64,000 nucleotides of DNA from Castanea sativa (GCF_040712315.1 NC_134014.1:9952244-10016243), one strand, 5' to 3'. Numbered from the stretch's first letter, positions 19,559-32,936 are shown. The notes: generated by a model not told the origin, from the letters alone. Program-made: numbers and translations.

Positions 19559-22440
19559 ATGGAGGAAGCCATATCTCGAATACTCACAGAACTCGAAGAG
19601 ATCCGCCATTTCTTCGATAACCACACAAATCCAAACCCCCAATACCTCTCTGAATCCACTCTCTTAGACCTACAAACCCTTCTTCGCCGCGCCACCAATT
19701 CCAATGATTCCGAACCCCTTGACAGTTTCTTCGAAGACCTGTCGTCAAAATCCTTGTCTCCAAATCATCTCGTCCTTCCTATCTCCTCTACAATGGACTT
19801 GGGTCCCACCCATTTGTCCCTCTTAGCCTCTAATGTCTACCTCTCTCTGCTTCTCCCGCCAAACTCCCCTGTTTTCACTCTGTTCACTCCAATGTCGTTT
19901 CTCTCTCTCCTTCGTTCTATTCGCCGGTATCTCAAGCCTCGGCCCCGGGGCACGTCTGAGACTGGTGAGGGGTCTCACAATGTTGTGGCTAATCGGAGGA
20001 GAAAGGGTGGCAATGGTGGCCGAGGGAGAGGCAGGGGACCTAGGAATAATGCGAAAAGTTTGGGTGTCAATGAGGGTGAGTCTGAGGAGAGTGAATTTGA
20101 TGTTGGGAAGTTGTTCTCTGTGCTTGAAAAGTTGGAATCAGTAATGGGTTTGATTCATTTGGATAGGTTTCCTGACAGTTTGAAGTCTTTGGTACAAACG
20201 GTTGTTGAGATTCCGGTAATGGCAGTTGAAGTGTGTGGCAATTCTGTTAGTTATAACAGAATAACTGATTTGTGTTCGCGGGTTTTGAGTGAGGTGTTGA
20301 GGCCTGAGCATGGAGAGCAGGCGGATACTGCTGCTGAAGTGTTGAAGTCTTTGACACCGTTGATTCTTAGGTTTAAATCGCCGGAACGGACGTTTGGTTT
20401 GGGATTTGTGATGCATCGGATGATGGGAGTAGGGAAATGTTCAAATGGAGTGAAGAAAGCGGTTGTGAATCTTCCGAGGTACTTGGTGTAGAAGGCGCCG
20501 GAGAAGACTGAGCTGAGGGCTTTAGCTGTGGAGTCAATCATGGAGATTGTTAAAGTGATGGAATTCAATGATCAAATTGCGTTTGTGGAGTATGTGTTGA
20601 AGATGACACAAGGAAAGGCTAGCCTTAGGCTCTTGGGGGTTGATCTTATTTTGACGCTTATGATGTTGTTGAAGGATCCATTAGGTGTGGAATTGGATGG
20701 TGGAGTGAAGAGTGAATGGGGTTTGAGGTGTATGGAGGCTTTGATACAGCGTTGTTCGGATACTAGTGGTGGAATCCGTGCTCGTGCTTTGTCCAATTTG
20801 GCACAACTGGTAGGTTTTCTGGCTGGTGATGATAGGAGTCGGGACGTGTTGAAAGAAGTTCTGGGGTTTGGCAATGTGCCAGAAGAGCGAAGAGTTGAAG
20901 CTGATATCAATGGCCTTTTGAGAAAAAGGTGTATGGATGAGAAGGCAGCAGTGAGGAAGGCTACATTTCTTCTGATTACCAAGTTGACTGCTCTTCTAGG
21001 TGGTGCCTTTGATGAAGTTGTGCTCAAGACCATTGGCATGGCTTGTTCCGATCCTCTTGTTAGCATAAGGAAAGCCTCGATTTCAGCTCTTTCTGAGGTT
21101 CATTCACTGCTTTGCTTCATCTACCGTTTTCTGATTTGAATAATGTTATTTTTGTTATGATTAGTATATGATATCTAATTGGTTTGTGCCACAGCATACC
21201 CACACAGTTGTGGCAATTTGTGCCTTTGGACACTTTTACCTGCCATGCCAACTTGTGTACTTTTTTAGAATAGACCTCCTGTACTGTCAACCTTGAACAC
21301 AAATATCTTATTCAAGTACTATTTTGGATTAGCTTAAAGTAATTGTTACGTTAGTGATGATTATCTAGGTTGTTGGGATATGTCTATTATAATTATGGTG
21401 GTTGCTAATTGAATTATGAATATTCTAGGCAAAAATCTGGGTGTCCTTGGCTTCAAGGGGATTCTTTGATCGTTTTTCTATATAATGTGATATAATATTT
21501 TCCTAACTTTTATAATCTGGATTCCTGGTTATGTCTAAGTAACTATGCTTGCACCTCATTAATTACATTCTTTTTTGGTTTTTTTACCTTGCATCTGCTA
21601 GTATACCTCTTAGCAAGCATATATTGAACTTATGGTGGAATCTGCATTGATGTTATAGGCTTTCAGAAAATTCTCAGACGAAAGTGTTACTACCGAGTGG
21701 CTTCATTCAGTTCCACGTTTAATAACTGATAATGAATCCAGTATTCAAGAAGAGTGCGAGAACTTGTTTCTAGAATTGGTACTGGACCGAATATCTGGAG
21801 CTGCTTTGACTGGTTTTTTTCAAAATGGATCTGTTTTAAGCGATTCAAGTCTCAAAGCTAAAAGTTCAGAAAGAGAAATGGAGTTTTTATTTCCTGAAGG
21901 AGTGTTGGCTCTTTTGAGAGGAATTTGTAATGGGGAGGTGACACCTTGGGTAAAGAAAATTTGTGCAAGCTTGGGTAAGAAGAAACGGCTTAAGCACAAA
22001 ATTGTTTTGGCACTTCAGAATATTATTAAGACATCTGAGTCTCTCTGGTTGAGGCAATCTATGCCGATAGAGAAGTGGACAGCACCACCGGGTGCTTGGT
22101 TTCTTCTATCTGAGGTGTCAGCATATCTTTCAAAAGCAGTGGACTGGGAGTTCCTCCATCATCATTGGCAGCTCTTTGACAAGCATGGAGTAAGAGGGGA
22201 GGTTAAAATTCCACTTGCGCAAGGAGATGCACATGCAGAGGAAGAGGGTATAGAATCCAATTCTGTTGCTTGGGCTGGGGATCGTGTTTTCCTATTGCAA
22301 ACAATCTCTAATGTTTCTACGGAGCTGCCTCCAGAACCTGCAGCAGATTTGGCTCATAACTTGCTTAAACGAATTGAAGAGTTCAACATGCATTCAACTG
22401 AGGTATCTACCACTTGATTTCATTTATTGTATTCAGTTAC

Positions 22441-22484
<44 letters not shown>

Positions 22485-25400
22485 ATTTTGTTGCGGTTAA
22501 GGATTCTTTTCTTTTGCTGTCTAAAATGTTTTATTGGTCAATATAGTAGTTTGCCATTAATACAGCTTGATGGTAAAAGAACTCCGACGAATTTTCCCAA
22601 TTCACACTGATCAAACTCAATAGCTTTTTATAGAACTTTAGGTGTTGATCATATGTTTTGGCTCACAAATTGCACATATGGATTGATGACATATACTTGC
22701 TTGTGGTGTTTCTTTTAAGGTTGAATATTGGTTTACAATTAGACTATTTGTTTAAGTATGTGTTTTTCCCTTTGTTTCTCTTTAATATTTGCACCTGCAT
22801 GTGTACTTAATTGGTGCATGTGATGGCAGGTTAATGCTCATGTAAAAGCACTTAGGACATTGTGCAAGCAGAAGGCTTCAAATCCTGAGGAGGCTGATTC
22901 ACTTGTTATGAGATGGGTAGACCAGCTTCTCTCTAAAGCTTATCACATCTTAGAAAAGTATGTTTTAGAGGTTTCAGAAGCAAAACAAGATGGTTGCTTT
23001 TTTACCCCACCTAGTAGAAAGGGCAAGAAAGCAGCCAGGTTATTATCAAAAGCAGTCACAGCAGTTTATACAATTGGATCTTTGGTTATTGTTTGTCCGT
23101 CTGCTGATGTGAGCGCCATTACTCCGCTATTACACACCATAATCGCTTCAGGCAATTCTGATCCCAAATTGAACAAATTGCCAGGTCCTTCAGTTTCTCT
23201 AAAGCAGACGGCTCCTCCTTTATACATTCAAGCTTGGCTGACAATGGGGAAGATTTGCCTTGTTGATGGAAAACTTGCAAAGAATTATATTCCTCTTTTT
23301 GTACAGGTTTGGTCATTGACTTGGCATCATTCAATTCCAATGGTCTTAGAATTATTTTCTTGAAAACTCATTAAGAAGCTGTCCTTGGTACAAAATTTTG
23401 TTCACCTAAAGCCATTCTCTTTGTGACAGGGTTCTCTCTGTATCTGTAAGAAATTTTAGCTTATAGAAACTCTATTTTTGTATAATTAATTTAATTTTGA
23501 TTCAAAGATTTTATTACGCACAACTGACGCATATAGTATTATTCCCTAGATACTTGTTATATGTGTGTGTGTGTGTGTGTGTATTTGAAGTTATCAATTG
23601 GAGGATATATATTTTTGTTTCCTGTAGTAATCATTTCACTCCCCCCGAATAACTGAAACAAAATTTGAACTTTGCATGTCTTGTTCCAGGAGCTTGAAAA
23701 GAGTGATTGTGCTGCTCTACGCAACAATCTTGTTGTAATGATGGCAGATTTTTGCGTTCGGTATACTGCTCTGGTTGATTGGTAAGGCTTGTAAACAATT
23801 AACAAAAACGATATACCATTTGAACAGTATCTGATATTTAAACTAGCTTTTGAGAGGAGATAAAAGGATCAATTTTGATTAACTGTTTCTTATGCTAAGT
23901 GTCTGACAAATTGATTTGAAGTCAACAGTTATATAGCAAAGATCACGAAGTGTCTCTGTGATCCATGTGAACTTGTGAGAAGGCAGACATTTATCTTGCT
24001 CTCAAGATTATTGCAGGTACAATTTGTTATGGTGTTCTGTTATTTCTGACACTTCTCATTTGTTTCCCTTTTGATAATTACTAACCAGGGAGAATATTGA
24101 CATTTTTCTCATAATCAGAGAGACTATGTGAAATGGAGAGGAGTGCTATTCCTCAGATTTCTTTTGTCACTTGTTGACGAATCAGAAAAGATAAGACAAC
24201 TCGCTGATTACCTTTTTGGGAGTATTTTAAAAGGTGACTAGGTTCTCACAACCAATCATATTTTCAGCCTTTGAAGTTGGTAATGCATGCTTGTTGGGTG
24301 TTGACTCTAAAGTTTAATGCGTTTGTAGTGAAGGCACCTCTTCTTGCTTATAACAGTTTTGTGGAAGCCATTTTCATTCTGAATGACTGTCATGCCCACA
24401 ATGGTCATACTGACTCTCAGGGCTCACGAGTGGAGGGCCGGATTTTTTCCATCAGGTTGGTATGCCCCACCATATTCAGAAAGAACAGATCTGAAATTGA
24501 AATGCAGATTGAAAACTAGTGTATGTGTTTCAGGGGTAGTGATGAGAGTTCGAGATCTAAAAGAATGCACATTTATGTTTCTTTGCTGAAACAAATGGCT
24601 CCAGAGCACCTTTTGGCCACCTTTGCAAAGTTATGTGCAGAGATTCTTGCTGCAGCATCCGATGGTATGCTTGATACAGAAGATATTACTGGACAGTCTG
24701 TTCTGCAGGTAAATTTGTGTTTTGTGGGTGAGCTCTCTTGGAATATATTAATGTGCTATACGTGAAAGATTTCTTAACCAGTTAATATCAAACTCATCAA
24801 GGGGGTTTAGCTCCTTTATAATTGTTGCAGTTTGTGAACAAATATTAATACAGAAGGTCACAGCCATCATCTTACCTAATAGTGAATATGTAAACCAAGT
24901 GCTCCTTCTCTATTAAAATATTTATAACAATTGTTCAACTTTCATGTTGTCTATCTTGTTTTTCCAGAGTTCCCTACTAAACCAAACATCTGTGTTGGTT
25001 TCTGTTACTCATAAGTTCTAATGTATAAACTTCATTCTAATTGAGGAGCAGGATGCTTTCCAAATTCTTGCCTGCAAAGAGATACGCATCCCAACCAACC
25101 GTGGATCATCATCTGACTCAGCAGAAATTGATGAAGAAGGTGGAGATAGTGGAGGAGGATCTGCAGCTGCTGCTAGAGGAAGGGCTATAACTCAAGCAGT
25201 CAGAAAGGGCCTTATCCAAAATACCATCCCCATCTTTATAGAGCTGAAACGGCTATTAGAAAGCAAGAATAGCCCCCTCACAGGCTCCCTCATGGAATGC
25301 CTTAGAATCCTTCTCAAGGACTACAAGAATGAGATTGATGACATATTGGTTGCCGATAAGCAGCTTCAGAGAGAGCTCATCTATGACATGCAAAAGTATG

Positions 25401-25759
25401 ATTCAGCAAAGACAAAATCAACAGTGACCGAGGCTGTTGCCAAAATGCAAAAATCAAGCAGCAATAAATCACCTGATGTTTCTAAGCTTGCTAGTGGAAA
25501 ACATGCACATAATTTCACCAACAAGTCAAAAGGCAATTCAAAATTGGCTTCAGCAATGGCAGATGCAGCAGCTGCAGCCACAGCTCGTTCTGTGCTAAGG
25601 GAAGTGAACAGGGGGGCATCTACACCGCCACTCAGTTCCTTAAGTGTGCCTAAGCTCAAGTCTTGTAATGGTGCAAGTACTTCCCAGTGTGATCGACCTT
25701 TAAATGTATTGAAATCTTTGAGTAAGAGACATTCTTTTGACTCTGATGAAGAAAACTGA
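19559..25759 (+). CDS. CAP-D3: Condensin II subunit CAP-D3 (HEAT protein), one in-frame TAG
   Basis: Nine exons placed from GT-AG sites and frame: 19559-21097, 21659-22402, 22830-23306, 23690-23781, 23929-24016, 24119-24233, 24329-24455, 24534-24708, 25052-25759. Together they encode about 1354 codons, near the 1314 residues I recall for Arabidopsis CAP-D3. The product is the non-SMC HEAT-repeat subunit of condensin II, which compacts chromosomes and organises interphase chromatin. Landmarks: an Arg/Gly-rich stretch (GGRGRGRGPRN) near residue 160; HEAT helices through the middle (KAAVRKATFLL, SDPLVSIRKASISALSE); the Cnd1-like block about 920-1060 (DPCELVRRQTFILLSRLLQR); an acidic EIDEEGGDSGGG linker; a basic tail ending FDSDEEN. 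Codon 311 (20489-20491) is TAG with the frame open on both sides, where Gln (CAG) is likely. All splice sites remain good, so this is either a nonsense allele, a young pseudogene or a base-call error. Confidence 0.9.
22447..22483. repeat. (TG)n microsatellite in CAP-D3 intron 2
   Basis: About 18 TG units, just after the exon 2 donor. The copied intron at 12129 carries TA repeats here. Another TG run lies at 23563-23582 in intron 3. Confidence 0.95.
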
Positions 25760-25919
25760 TGCCCTATTGGTCTAAAGCTTCATCTATACTTCAATGTAAA
25801 TATACTATTTTTAAAAAAGGAAAGATAACATTTTTGTATGCTGTAGGTGTGTATGTCCTCTAATAATTAATGCCACGGTTGTTTAGAATACAAGAGTAAA
25901 TGCCTTTTCTCCTATTCAA

Positions 25920-25950
25920 TCCAAGTAATATATATATATATATATATAAA
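25920..25950. repeat. (TA)n microsatellite
   Basis: TA run in the 3' flank of CAP-D3, about 160 bp after the stop codon. Confidence 0.9.
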
Positions 25951-26936
25951 ATTTTACAGAAAATATTCATGCCTTGATTCCTTCTGCTTCAAAGCCATGA
26001 AATTTTGTTTTCCCAGGCAAAAGTGCCAGTTTGTAGAACGAATCAGCCAATTTAATTTAAGGCGAAAATGTATTTTTAGTCTCTACATTTTAGGACAATT
26101 TTCATTTCGGTTTCAAAATTAATTTTGTTGCAAATTTCATTCTTAAATTTTGAAAGTCATTTTTAAAATGTTTGCTACCGTCAACCCACAGATAGAAGCC
26201 TCTTATGTGACAGACAGAGTGTCCTATTTGCTAACGTGTCTATCAAAGTATTACTAAAAATAATTATTTAGCATTTTTTAATGTCATGTCAGATTTAAAT
26301 TAATAAAACATTAAAAGAAAGGCCAGATCAGAAAATTCAAAAATAAAATAATTCCTCAATTTTAATATAATTAAATTAAATATAAAAATTTTCTTCTTTA
26401 CATTAATATAAAAATAAACATTAATATAATTAAATTAAATTTTATTTTTTACATTTTTTTTTCCGTAAGAAAATTTCTTCTTTTCTAGAACATGAACTTC
26501 ATGTTCTTCCCCGGCAAACAAACAAACTAGCAAACCCAAAAATTTTCTTAAGAAACAAACACCAAAAAACCCAAAAAATTCAGCTCAAAAACAAAATCAT
26601 AAATCTCAAATCCACCATTTTTTCAAAAACTAGCAAAATCATCAAATCCCAAAGCCTCAAAGTACCAAATTAATCCAAAAATACAACATAACCAACCCAA
26701 ACAAAAAAAATCTCAAACCCAGAAAAACCCATCTCAGGCAAGTTGAACCCAACAAATCTAGTAATCCCACCTTAGAACCCAGAAAGCTGAACCAAAAAAT
26801 CGACCTTAGAACCCAGTAAATCCCACCAAGTCGAACCCAGCAATCCAACAAGTCGAACCCACTAAAAAAAGTAACACAAATAAACAAACAAAGAATTTCA
26901 GATTTGAGATTTTAAGATTCAGAAAAATCAACAACA

Positions 26937-27460
26937 ATGGAGGACATTTGGAAGAGAGCGAAAGGCTTGGTAGAAGAAGCGGTGAGGAGATCGCAGACGC
27001 TCACGAGTTTCGTCAACATTTCCGATTTGGTCACCGAAACCACCAAGAAATCCATGGAGCTTGCTGCCGAGGCTTCCAAGAAGGCCGATCAGACAACAGT
27101 CCGAGGTCCCCCCACATTCCGTTGAGCAGCGCCGCCGTACCCGTTCCACTTAACCTCACCTCCGCCTACTTCGAGCTCTGCATGTACCCGATCCACCAAG
27201 GCAAAACTCTCCCTCACGCCGGCGAAGCCCATCTCACCTCCAACATCTCCAATCCGTCGCTCCCACGCCGCCGGAGAAACACTTCTCTCAAACCCACCCT
27301 CTACAATACCCGATCCACCCAAGACCGATCTTGTTGTCGCCGTTGAAGATCGTCGCCACCGCTGAAGACCGATCTTGTTGACCCGATCTATCTCTCTTTC
27401 CCTCAATCTCCCACTCTTTCTTCCTCCCTCAATCTCTCTTCGCTCGGTAATTCTTCTGAT
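26937..27460 (+). pseudogene. Captured gene fragment(s) inside the Mutator-like element
   Basis: An ATG frame at 26937-27125 (62 residues, starting MEDIWKRAKG) has the character of a real protein N-terminus: amphipathic and rich in Ala, Lys and Glu (MELAAEASKKADQ). It ends abruptly at RGPPTFR and a stop. The next 330 bases are about 60% GC with clean frames (LSSAAVPVPLNLTSAYFELC, part of 26948-27346) and may come from a second source gene or another exon. I do not recognise either protein. Sharp GC contrast with the AT-rich inverted repeats supports capture. Expression is unknown; a chimeric small protein is possible. Confidence 0.6.
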
Positions 27461-28121
27461 CATTGTTATTAATACCGTTTCGGACCCCGTTTCGGTTTGT
27501 CCAGTGGAATGGAATATTTCGGTACCGGCCGATTTCGGCGTACCGTTTTAAGGTGTTTCGGGTTCCTAAAAATTAAATTATATATATTCTTGTAAAACAT
27601 AAAATTGTCAATTCTAATAAATAAATAACTAAATTTCAAATAATACAAATCATTTAGTCTTAACTCTTAAGTCTTAAACATCAATATAACATCTATTTAA
27701 CATCACACAATAAGAAGATTTACAAGACAATAACTAAACATCAAATAATACAAAACATTTAGTCTTAACTTTTATGTCTTAAACCTCAATACAACATCAA
27801 ACAATAAGAAGATTTATAACAAGTCATTACTCATTACATAAGCACATAATAATTAATAACTAATAAGCCAACAAAATTTATAACATAATATTAGCCATCA
27901 AATTTTTTTTTTTTTTTTTTTTTCCATAGGCCAAATCATGTACCGGCCGGAATTCACATCTCGGCCGGAATTGGCCGGAATGGACCGGAATGGCCGGAAT
28001 GGACCGGAATGGCCCGAAATCTGGCCCGAGGTGGAACGTTGGGTATTCCGGTACCGGTTTGCATACCGGAACGAAAAATTCCGGCCGTTCCGGCCGGAAC
28101 GGAACGGAATCAATAACAATG
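27461..28121. mobile_element. TACCGG-family hAT-like element nested in the Mutator-like element
   Basis: Ends CATTGTTATTAATACCGTTT and, in reverse, CCATTGTTATTGATTCCGTT are inverted. Both sides hold arrays of CCGGAA/TACCGG motifs around an AT-rich core. The short frames at 27878-28150 are translations of this motif array. It is related to 3079-3622 and 43173-44088. The target duplication is not resolved. Confidence 0.65.
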
Positions 28122-28393
28122 GCTATGTTCTGCCTCAATCTTTAATCTAAAAAAAAGTAAAAATTTTTTTTGTTTGTTTTTGATTAAAACTAAAATTGAG
28201 GAATCGTTTTTTTTTTTTTTTTTGAATTTTCTGATCTGGCCTTTTTTTAATGTTTTATTAATTTAAATCTGATGTGGCATCAAAAAATGCCAAATAATTA
28301 TTTTTAAGGACCATTTTAAAAACGAATTTCAAAATTTAGGATGAAATTAGGCCAAAATGTAAGGGTTAAAAGTGCATTTTCACCTTAATTTAA

Positions 28394-30057
28394 TTCATTT
28401 CTCTTGCATTCTGTTGAAGGAGAACGTTATGTTTTAGACTTTTAAAGGCAGTTAAGTTGCACGTTTTTTTTTTTTTTTTTTTTTTGCTGAATAAGTAGTT
28501 AAGTTGCACCTTGATCTATGACATTGTCTAATCACTGCTTTTAGAGCCTGAAGGCCAATGCACCTGCTCTTATTATCGCTCCTTGGTTTAAATAATAGTT
28601 ATTTTGTGACTTGAGATTCACCTTTAAGCTCTTATTCATTTATGAATTCAAGTAAATGCATAGATAGGAATTCTGATAGAGAATTACCAATTTACCATGA
28701 TACAATCATTAGTTGTGGATACGATGCTTTGATAGTTTGATGTGCTTGGATTCAAGTTCTTGTAGAGAAACCTTACAATAAAGTTTAAAACCTTACAATA
28801 ATTCTACCGCTCACGATTTGCCGCGTGAGTAAGTTGTGACGAAAATTATGGTCCTAATATTACTCTTTAATAATTATGTTGGGGGGACCACAATTGACTT
28901 CTTACAACCACTCTAAAAACAGCCTGTGTGGTGTGATGTTGAAGCCCATAAAAGATTTGAGCGTGTCTTCCTCATTACTAATTGGTTTTGAGGTGAACTG
29001 ACACAGCTCATGCTCTGACAAATGGTATACAATCTATCAATACAATTTATTAACTTTTCTTGAGTGTAAGTGTAACTCTTTCCCATTGCTCAAGGCCCCA
29101 CTATCACTATAAGAGTTAGGTCATTTTTGTAGTGGTACTTTGGGTTAAGTAATGTGTTTGAGCTTGGTGAGAGAATGTAATTAAGGGGGTATTTGTTAAT
29201 GTTGTTTAAATAACAGTTTTCAATGTTTAAACAACATTACAGACATGCCAATTAATCCAAGGGTCATTGCCCTTCGAAATTTAGCGCAATGGTCCCATCA
29301 AACAATCCTTCCTTTGTTTGAAAGGACAGACGCCAATTAATCCAAAATAATCCTAATTTTCCTTAGGTTTAACCAGTTTATTTCGTTTAAGAGTTTAATT
29401 GTATACAGGTGATGTATTTTTTTTTTTTGAGAATCAAGTGATGTATTCAATTGCAGAATAATGTAGCAAAAAGAATTGTGAAACGATAGACAGTGATAGG
29501 ACTCTTCTCCAATCCATGAATTGTCAAGCCATGATCAAGACACAGAGAAGGAAATCAGAAACTGCCAGAACAGCTCTGGACAAAAATCCAAAGGTTTATA
29601 TCGAAAGTGATAATACTTTTGATTAATGTTTTCCACAGTTCCCTTATACTTTTTTTTTTTAATTTTTTTAAATAATATGCCAAAATACTATTTTAGTCCT
29701 TTTACATTTTAGAACCACAATTAATTTGGTCTCTATGTTTTGGTAGCAACTATTATTTATTTATTAATTAATTTGGTTCCTACTCCCAACTGTCAACTTA
29801 CTAATGTAAAATACTTATGTGGCAAATAACATGTACTGTTGGCACACTTGAAGCTGGCATAACCACTAAAATAAAAATAAAAATGACACATTAGCATTTG
29901 AGTAAAAAATTAATTTATCAATTTTAATGAAATATTTTACCCAGATGATCTTGAACATGAACCTAGATCTAGGAACTCATATCTTGTGAAACGCTAATTT
30001 AAATGTTGGGTGTAATTAGGACACTTGACAACTACCATAGAGGTCTAGACCTTTTTT
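28394..30057. other. No gene recognised
   Basis: CAP-D3 downstream flank and AT-rich DNA. T-runs lie near 28466 and 29410. One unpaired arm of a Mutator-type MITE (TTTTAGTCCTTTTACATTTT, near 29690) is the only repeat-like signal. Confidence 0.45.
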
Positions 30058-30815
30058 TTCCTTGCTTCCATAGGAAAGAAAGATGACTTCATTGTCTGAT
30101 CTTAAACAAACTCTTTGGACCATTATAACCACAATTGGAAATTTGACTTAGCTTACCACTTTAATTTTGTTCAAGAACGAACTAAGTGGTTCAATTCCCA
30201 CTTCCAATAGGAAACCTAGCTGCTTCGTCCAAACTTCAACTTTACGAAAACAAACTTTCTGGGCCAATTCCAACCACTATTGGAAATTTGATCAAGCTCA
30301 CCACTTTAAATTTGTTCATGAACGAACTAAGTGGTTCAATTCTTGCTTCCATAGGAAACTTAGCTGCCTTGTCTGAACTTCAGCTTAATGAAAACAAACT
30401 TTATGGATCAATTTCGACCACGTACCAATCTCATCAAATTGAGTTTAATGATGAATAAACTAACTAGTTCTGTTTTGGTCGAAATGAATAATTTTAGCAG
30501 TTTGACAAATTTGCAACTATCTAACAACAATTTTATAGGCCAGTTTCCTCTAAAAATATGCCAATCAGGAACACTTGTTTACTTTGGTGCCACTAATAAC
30601 CAGTTTACAAGTCCTATCCCAAAGTTTGAAAAATTGCAGAAGCCTCTTTTAGGTTCGGCTTGATGGACACTAGCTGATAGGAAATATAGTTGCAGATTTT
30701 GAAATCCACCCGAACCTAAATTATATTGATTTGAGTAGTAATAATCTGTATGGTGAACTTTCATCAAAGTGGGGCAGTGCCATAGCTTGACAAACCTAAA
30801 AATCTATAACAAGAA

Positions 30816-31749
30816 TGTTAGGGTCAAATTTTCCATGTAATTGGCTAATCCTTTGTCAAAACGCACTTCTAATTGGGTAAATCTAAGTTGGGTTTAATGT
30901 ACCAAAAAGTATGTTGTTCAAACATATTAAGTGGTTTCATTAAAGACATGAAGATTGATTCAAGAAACAAGTGAAGAAAAACTGTTTCATTAAGTCTTGA
31001 CAGATGCTCAACAAATATTGTTATCAAGGATTAATGAAGAAGTTTGACACCAGCTCGATCTATCGAGATCTACTATTTTAGAATTTTCAGATCTGAAATT
31101 CGGCCCATGATAACTTGTTTGATTAGGGTTTCTTTTCTCACAACCCTAATCATATATAAGGCTTATTTTAAAAGTCATCATACACGGAAATAGATACCTA
31201 GAACTCATATACTATGTGTGAAGTTACTGTGTTTGTATGTCTTAGTGTTTTATAACCAAGTGTTTCTTGATCTTTATTGTTGATGAAGTGAAGAACTTTG
31301 CAGCCAACAACAATTATTCAAGTTGCTGGAGTTAGTCACGTATTGGGATCCGTGCAAAGGAATTAGTCACAGATTAAAGATTTATGCAACAGATGAAAGA
31401 AGACTACTACAATATCAAGTTCAATTGGGTATTGAAGCGAAGGTTCAACTGTAGGTTGGTATTTTGAGATAGAATAGGGTAGTGGTAACATTCTTCATAC
31501 TTGTAACTGCTTGATAATTGATTAGTGGATTCTTGGGAGTGGTGACCTTAAGTTCACCCGATGAGATTTTTGCCTTGCGAGAGGTTTTCACCATTTGTCA
31601 ACAAATTAGTGTGTCAATTTAATTTTTGCTGCATTTAGTTTATTTGGTGATTAGTTGGTGTATTCACGATTTGCATGTAATTTGACCTAATTAATCAACT
31701 TGGGTATAATTGAATTAATTAATCAGGGTCAATCTATCTTAATCTAACA
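30816..31749. mobile_element. Solo LTR, 934 bp, inside RLK2
   Basis: Starts TGTTAGGGTC and ends ATCTAACA, the canonical TG..CA inverted ends. It is flanked by AAGAA (30811-30815) and AAGAT (31750-31754); RLK1 reads AACAAGATTTC at the same site, so AAGAT is the target and the left copy has mutated. A TATA-like ATATATAAGG lies near 31152. No internal retroelement sequence remains, so it arose by LTR-LTR recombination. Confidence 0.87.
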
Positions 31750-32936
31750 AAGATTTTTGGTAGGATACGACTTGAACTTGGCAATGCAACAATGCTAGGT
31801 GTCCATGACCTCTCTATAATTCTTCTAATTGGAAAGATTCCAAAGGATCTGGGGTGTCAAAAGTCATTGCTCAAACTTTTTTTGAACAATAACCAACTTT
31901 TAGGTAACATTCATTCAGAAATTGGAATGCTATCTGTTTTAGACCATTGTAATTTGATAGCAAACAATCTAAGTGGCTTGATCCCCAAACAACTCGGAGA
32001 GTGCTCAAGATTAATGTTCTTGAATTTGAGTAGAAAATACTGGATGGAAGTATTCCTTCTAATATAGGAAGCCTGCAGTCTCTTCAAGTTCTTGATGTTA
32101 GTCAGAATTTGCTGGTAGGGGAGATACCACAAAAGCTTGGAGGAATGAAACAATTGGAAAAATTGAATCTCTCTGGTTCCATCCTATCCACATTTGATGA
32201 TATTGCAAGCTTGGCATCCATTAATAGATCCTACAATGAGTTAAGAGGGTCCTATTCCTAACATTAAAGCCTTCCGCACGACTCCAATTGCAGCACTGCA
32301 AAATAAAAGAGACTTATGTGGTATTGCTGTTGATTTGAGGGCTTGCTCAAAACTGATTCCTACTCCTCTATTGAAGAGGAGCAACCGATTTTTAGTTATA
32401 ATTTTACTCTCACTTTTGGGCACATTGTTTATCATATTTGTCATTATAGGAGTTTCACTTCTTTTTTTCCGAAGGGTGTAGAAAAAAGAAGACAAGCCAA
32501 GAGAAGCACATAATAATAATCTTTTTACAATATGGAGTTATGATGGGAAAATGGTGTAAAACATCATTGAAGCTATAGAGGAATTCAATTCCAAATATTG
32601 CATTGGAGTGGGAGGATATGGGAGTGTTTACAAAGCTGTTTTACCAGCAAAGTCAAGTTGTTGCTGTGAAGAAACTTCACCACTACTTGATGGTGAGAAA
32701 TCCAATAAAAAATTCCTTCATGAGCGAGATTCATGCCTTAACAGAAATAAGACATTATAACATTGTGAAGTTGTATGGTTTTTGTTCACATCCAAAGACT
32801 CCCTTTTGGTTTATGAGTTTTTAGAAGGAGGAGGCTTGGTGAATTTACTAAATAGTGAGGAAGGAGCAAAGGCATTTGATTGGATTAAGAGAGTCAACAT
32901 CATAAAAGGTGTGGCAAATGTTTTATCTTATACATG

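Larger units (their letters stand above)
26061..28384. mobile_element. Mutator-like element carrying gene-like sequence (Pack-MULE-like)
   Basis: Perfect 9-bp target duplication TTAATTTAA at 26052-26060 and 28385-28393. Inverted ends GGCGAAAATG on the left and, in reverse, GGTGAAAATG on the right lead into long terminal inverted repeats (26061-about 26372 and about 28185-28384) that share GCCAGATCAGAAAATTCAA and GATTTAAATTAATAAAACAT. The left repeat has about 100 extra bases. The interior (26500-27460) has 5'-UTR-like A/C-rich text, an open frame and GC-rich sequence unlike the flanks. A nested TACCGG-family element occupies 27461-28121. No MuDR transposase is present, so it is non-autonomous. 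Confidence 0.85.

Noticed and set aside
20572..21066. 164-residue minus-strand ORF
   Set aside because: Antisense shadow of CAP-D3 exon 1.
27878..28150. ORFs with RNGRNGPEWPE-type repeats as a repeat protein
   Set aside because: They are translations of the CCGGAATGG motif array in the nested element.
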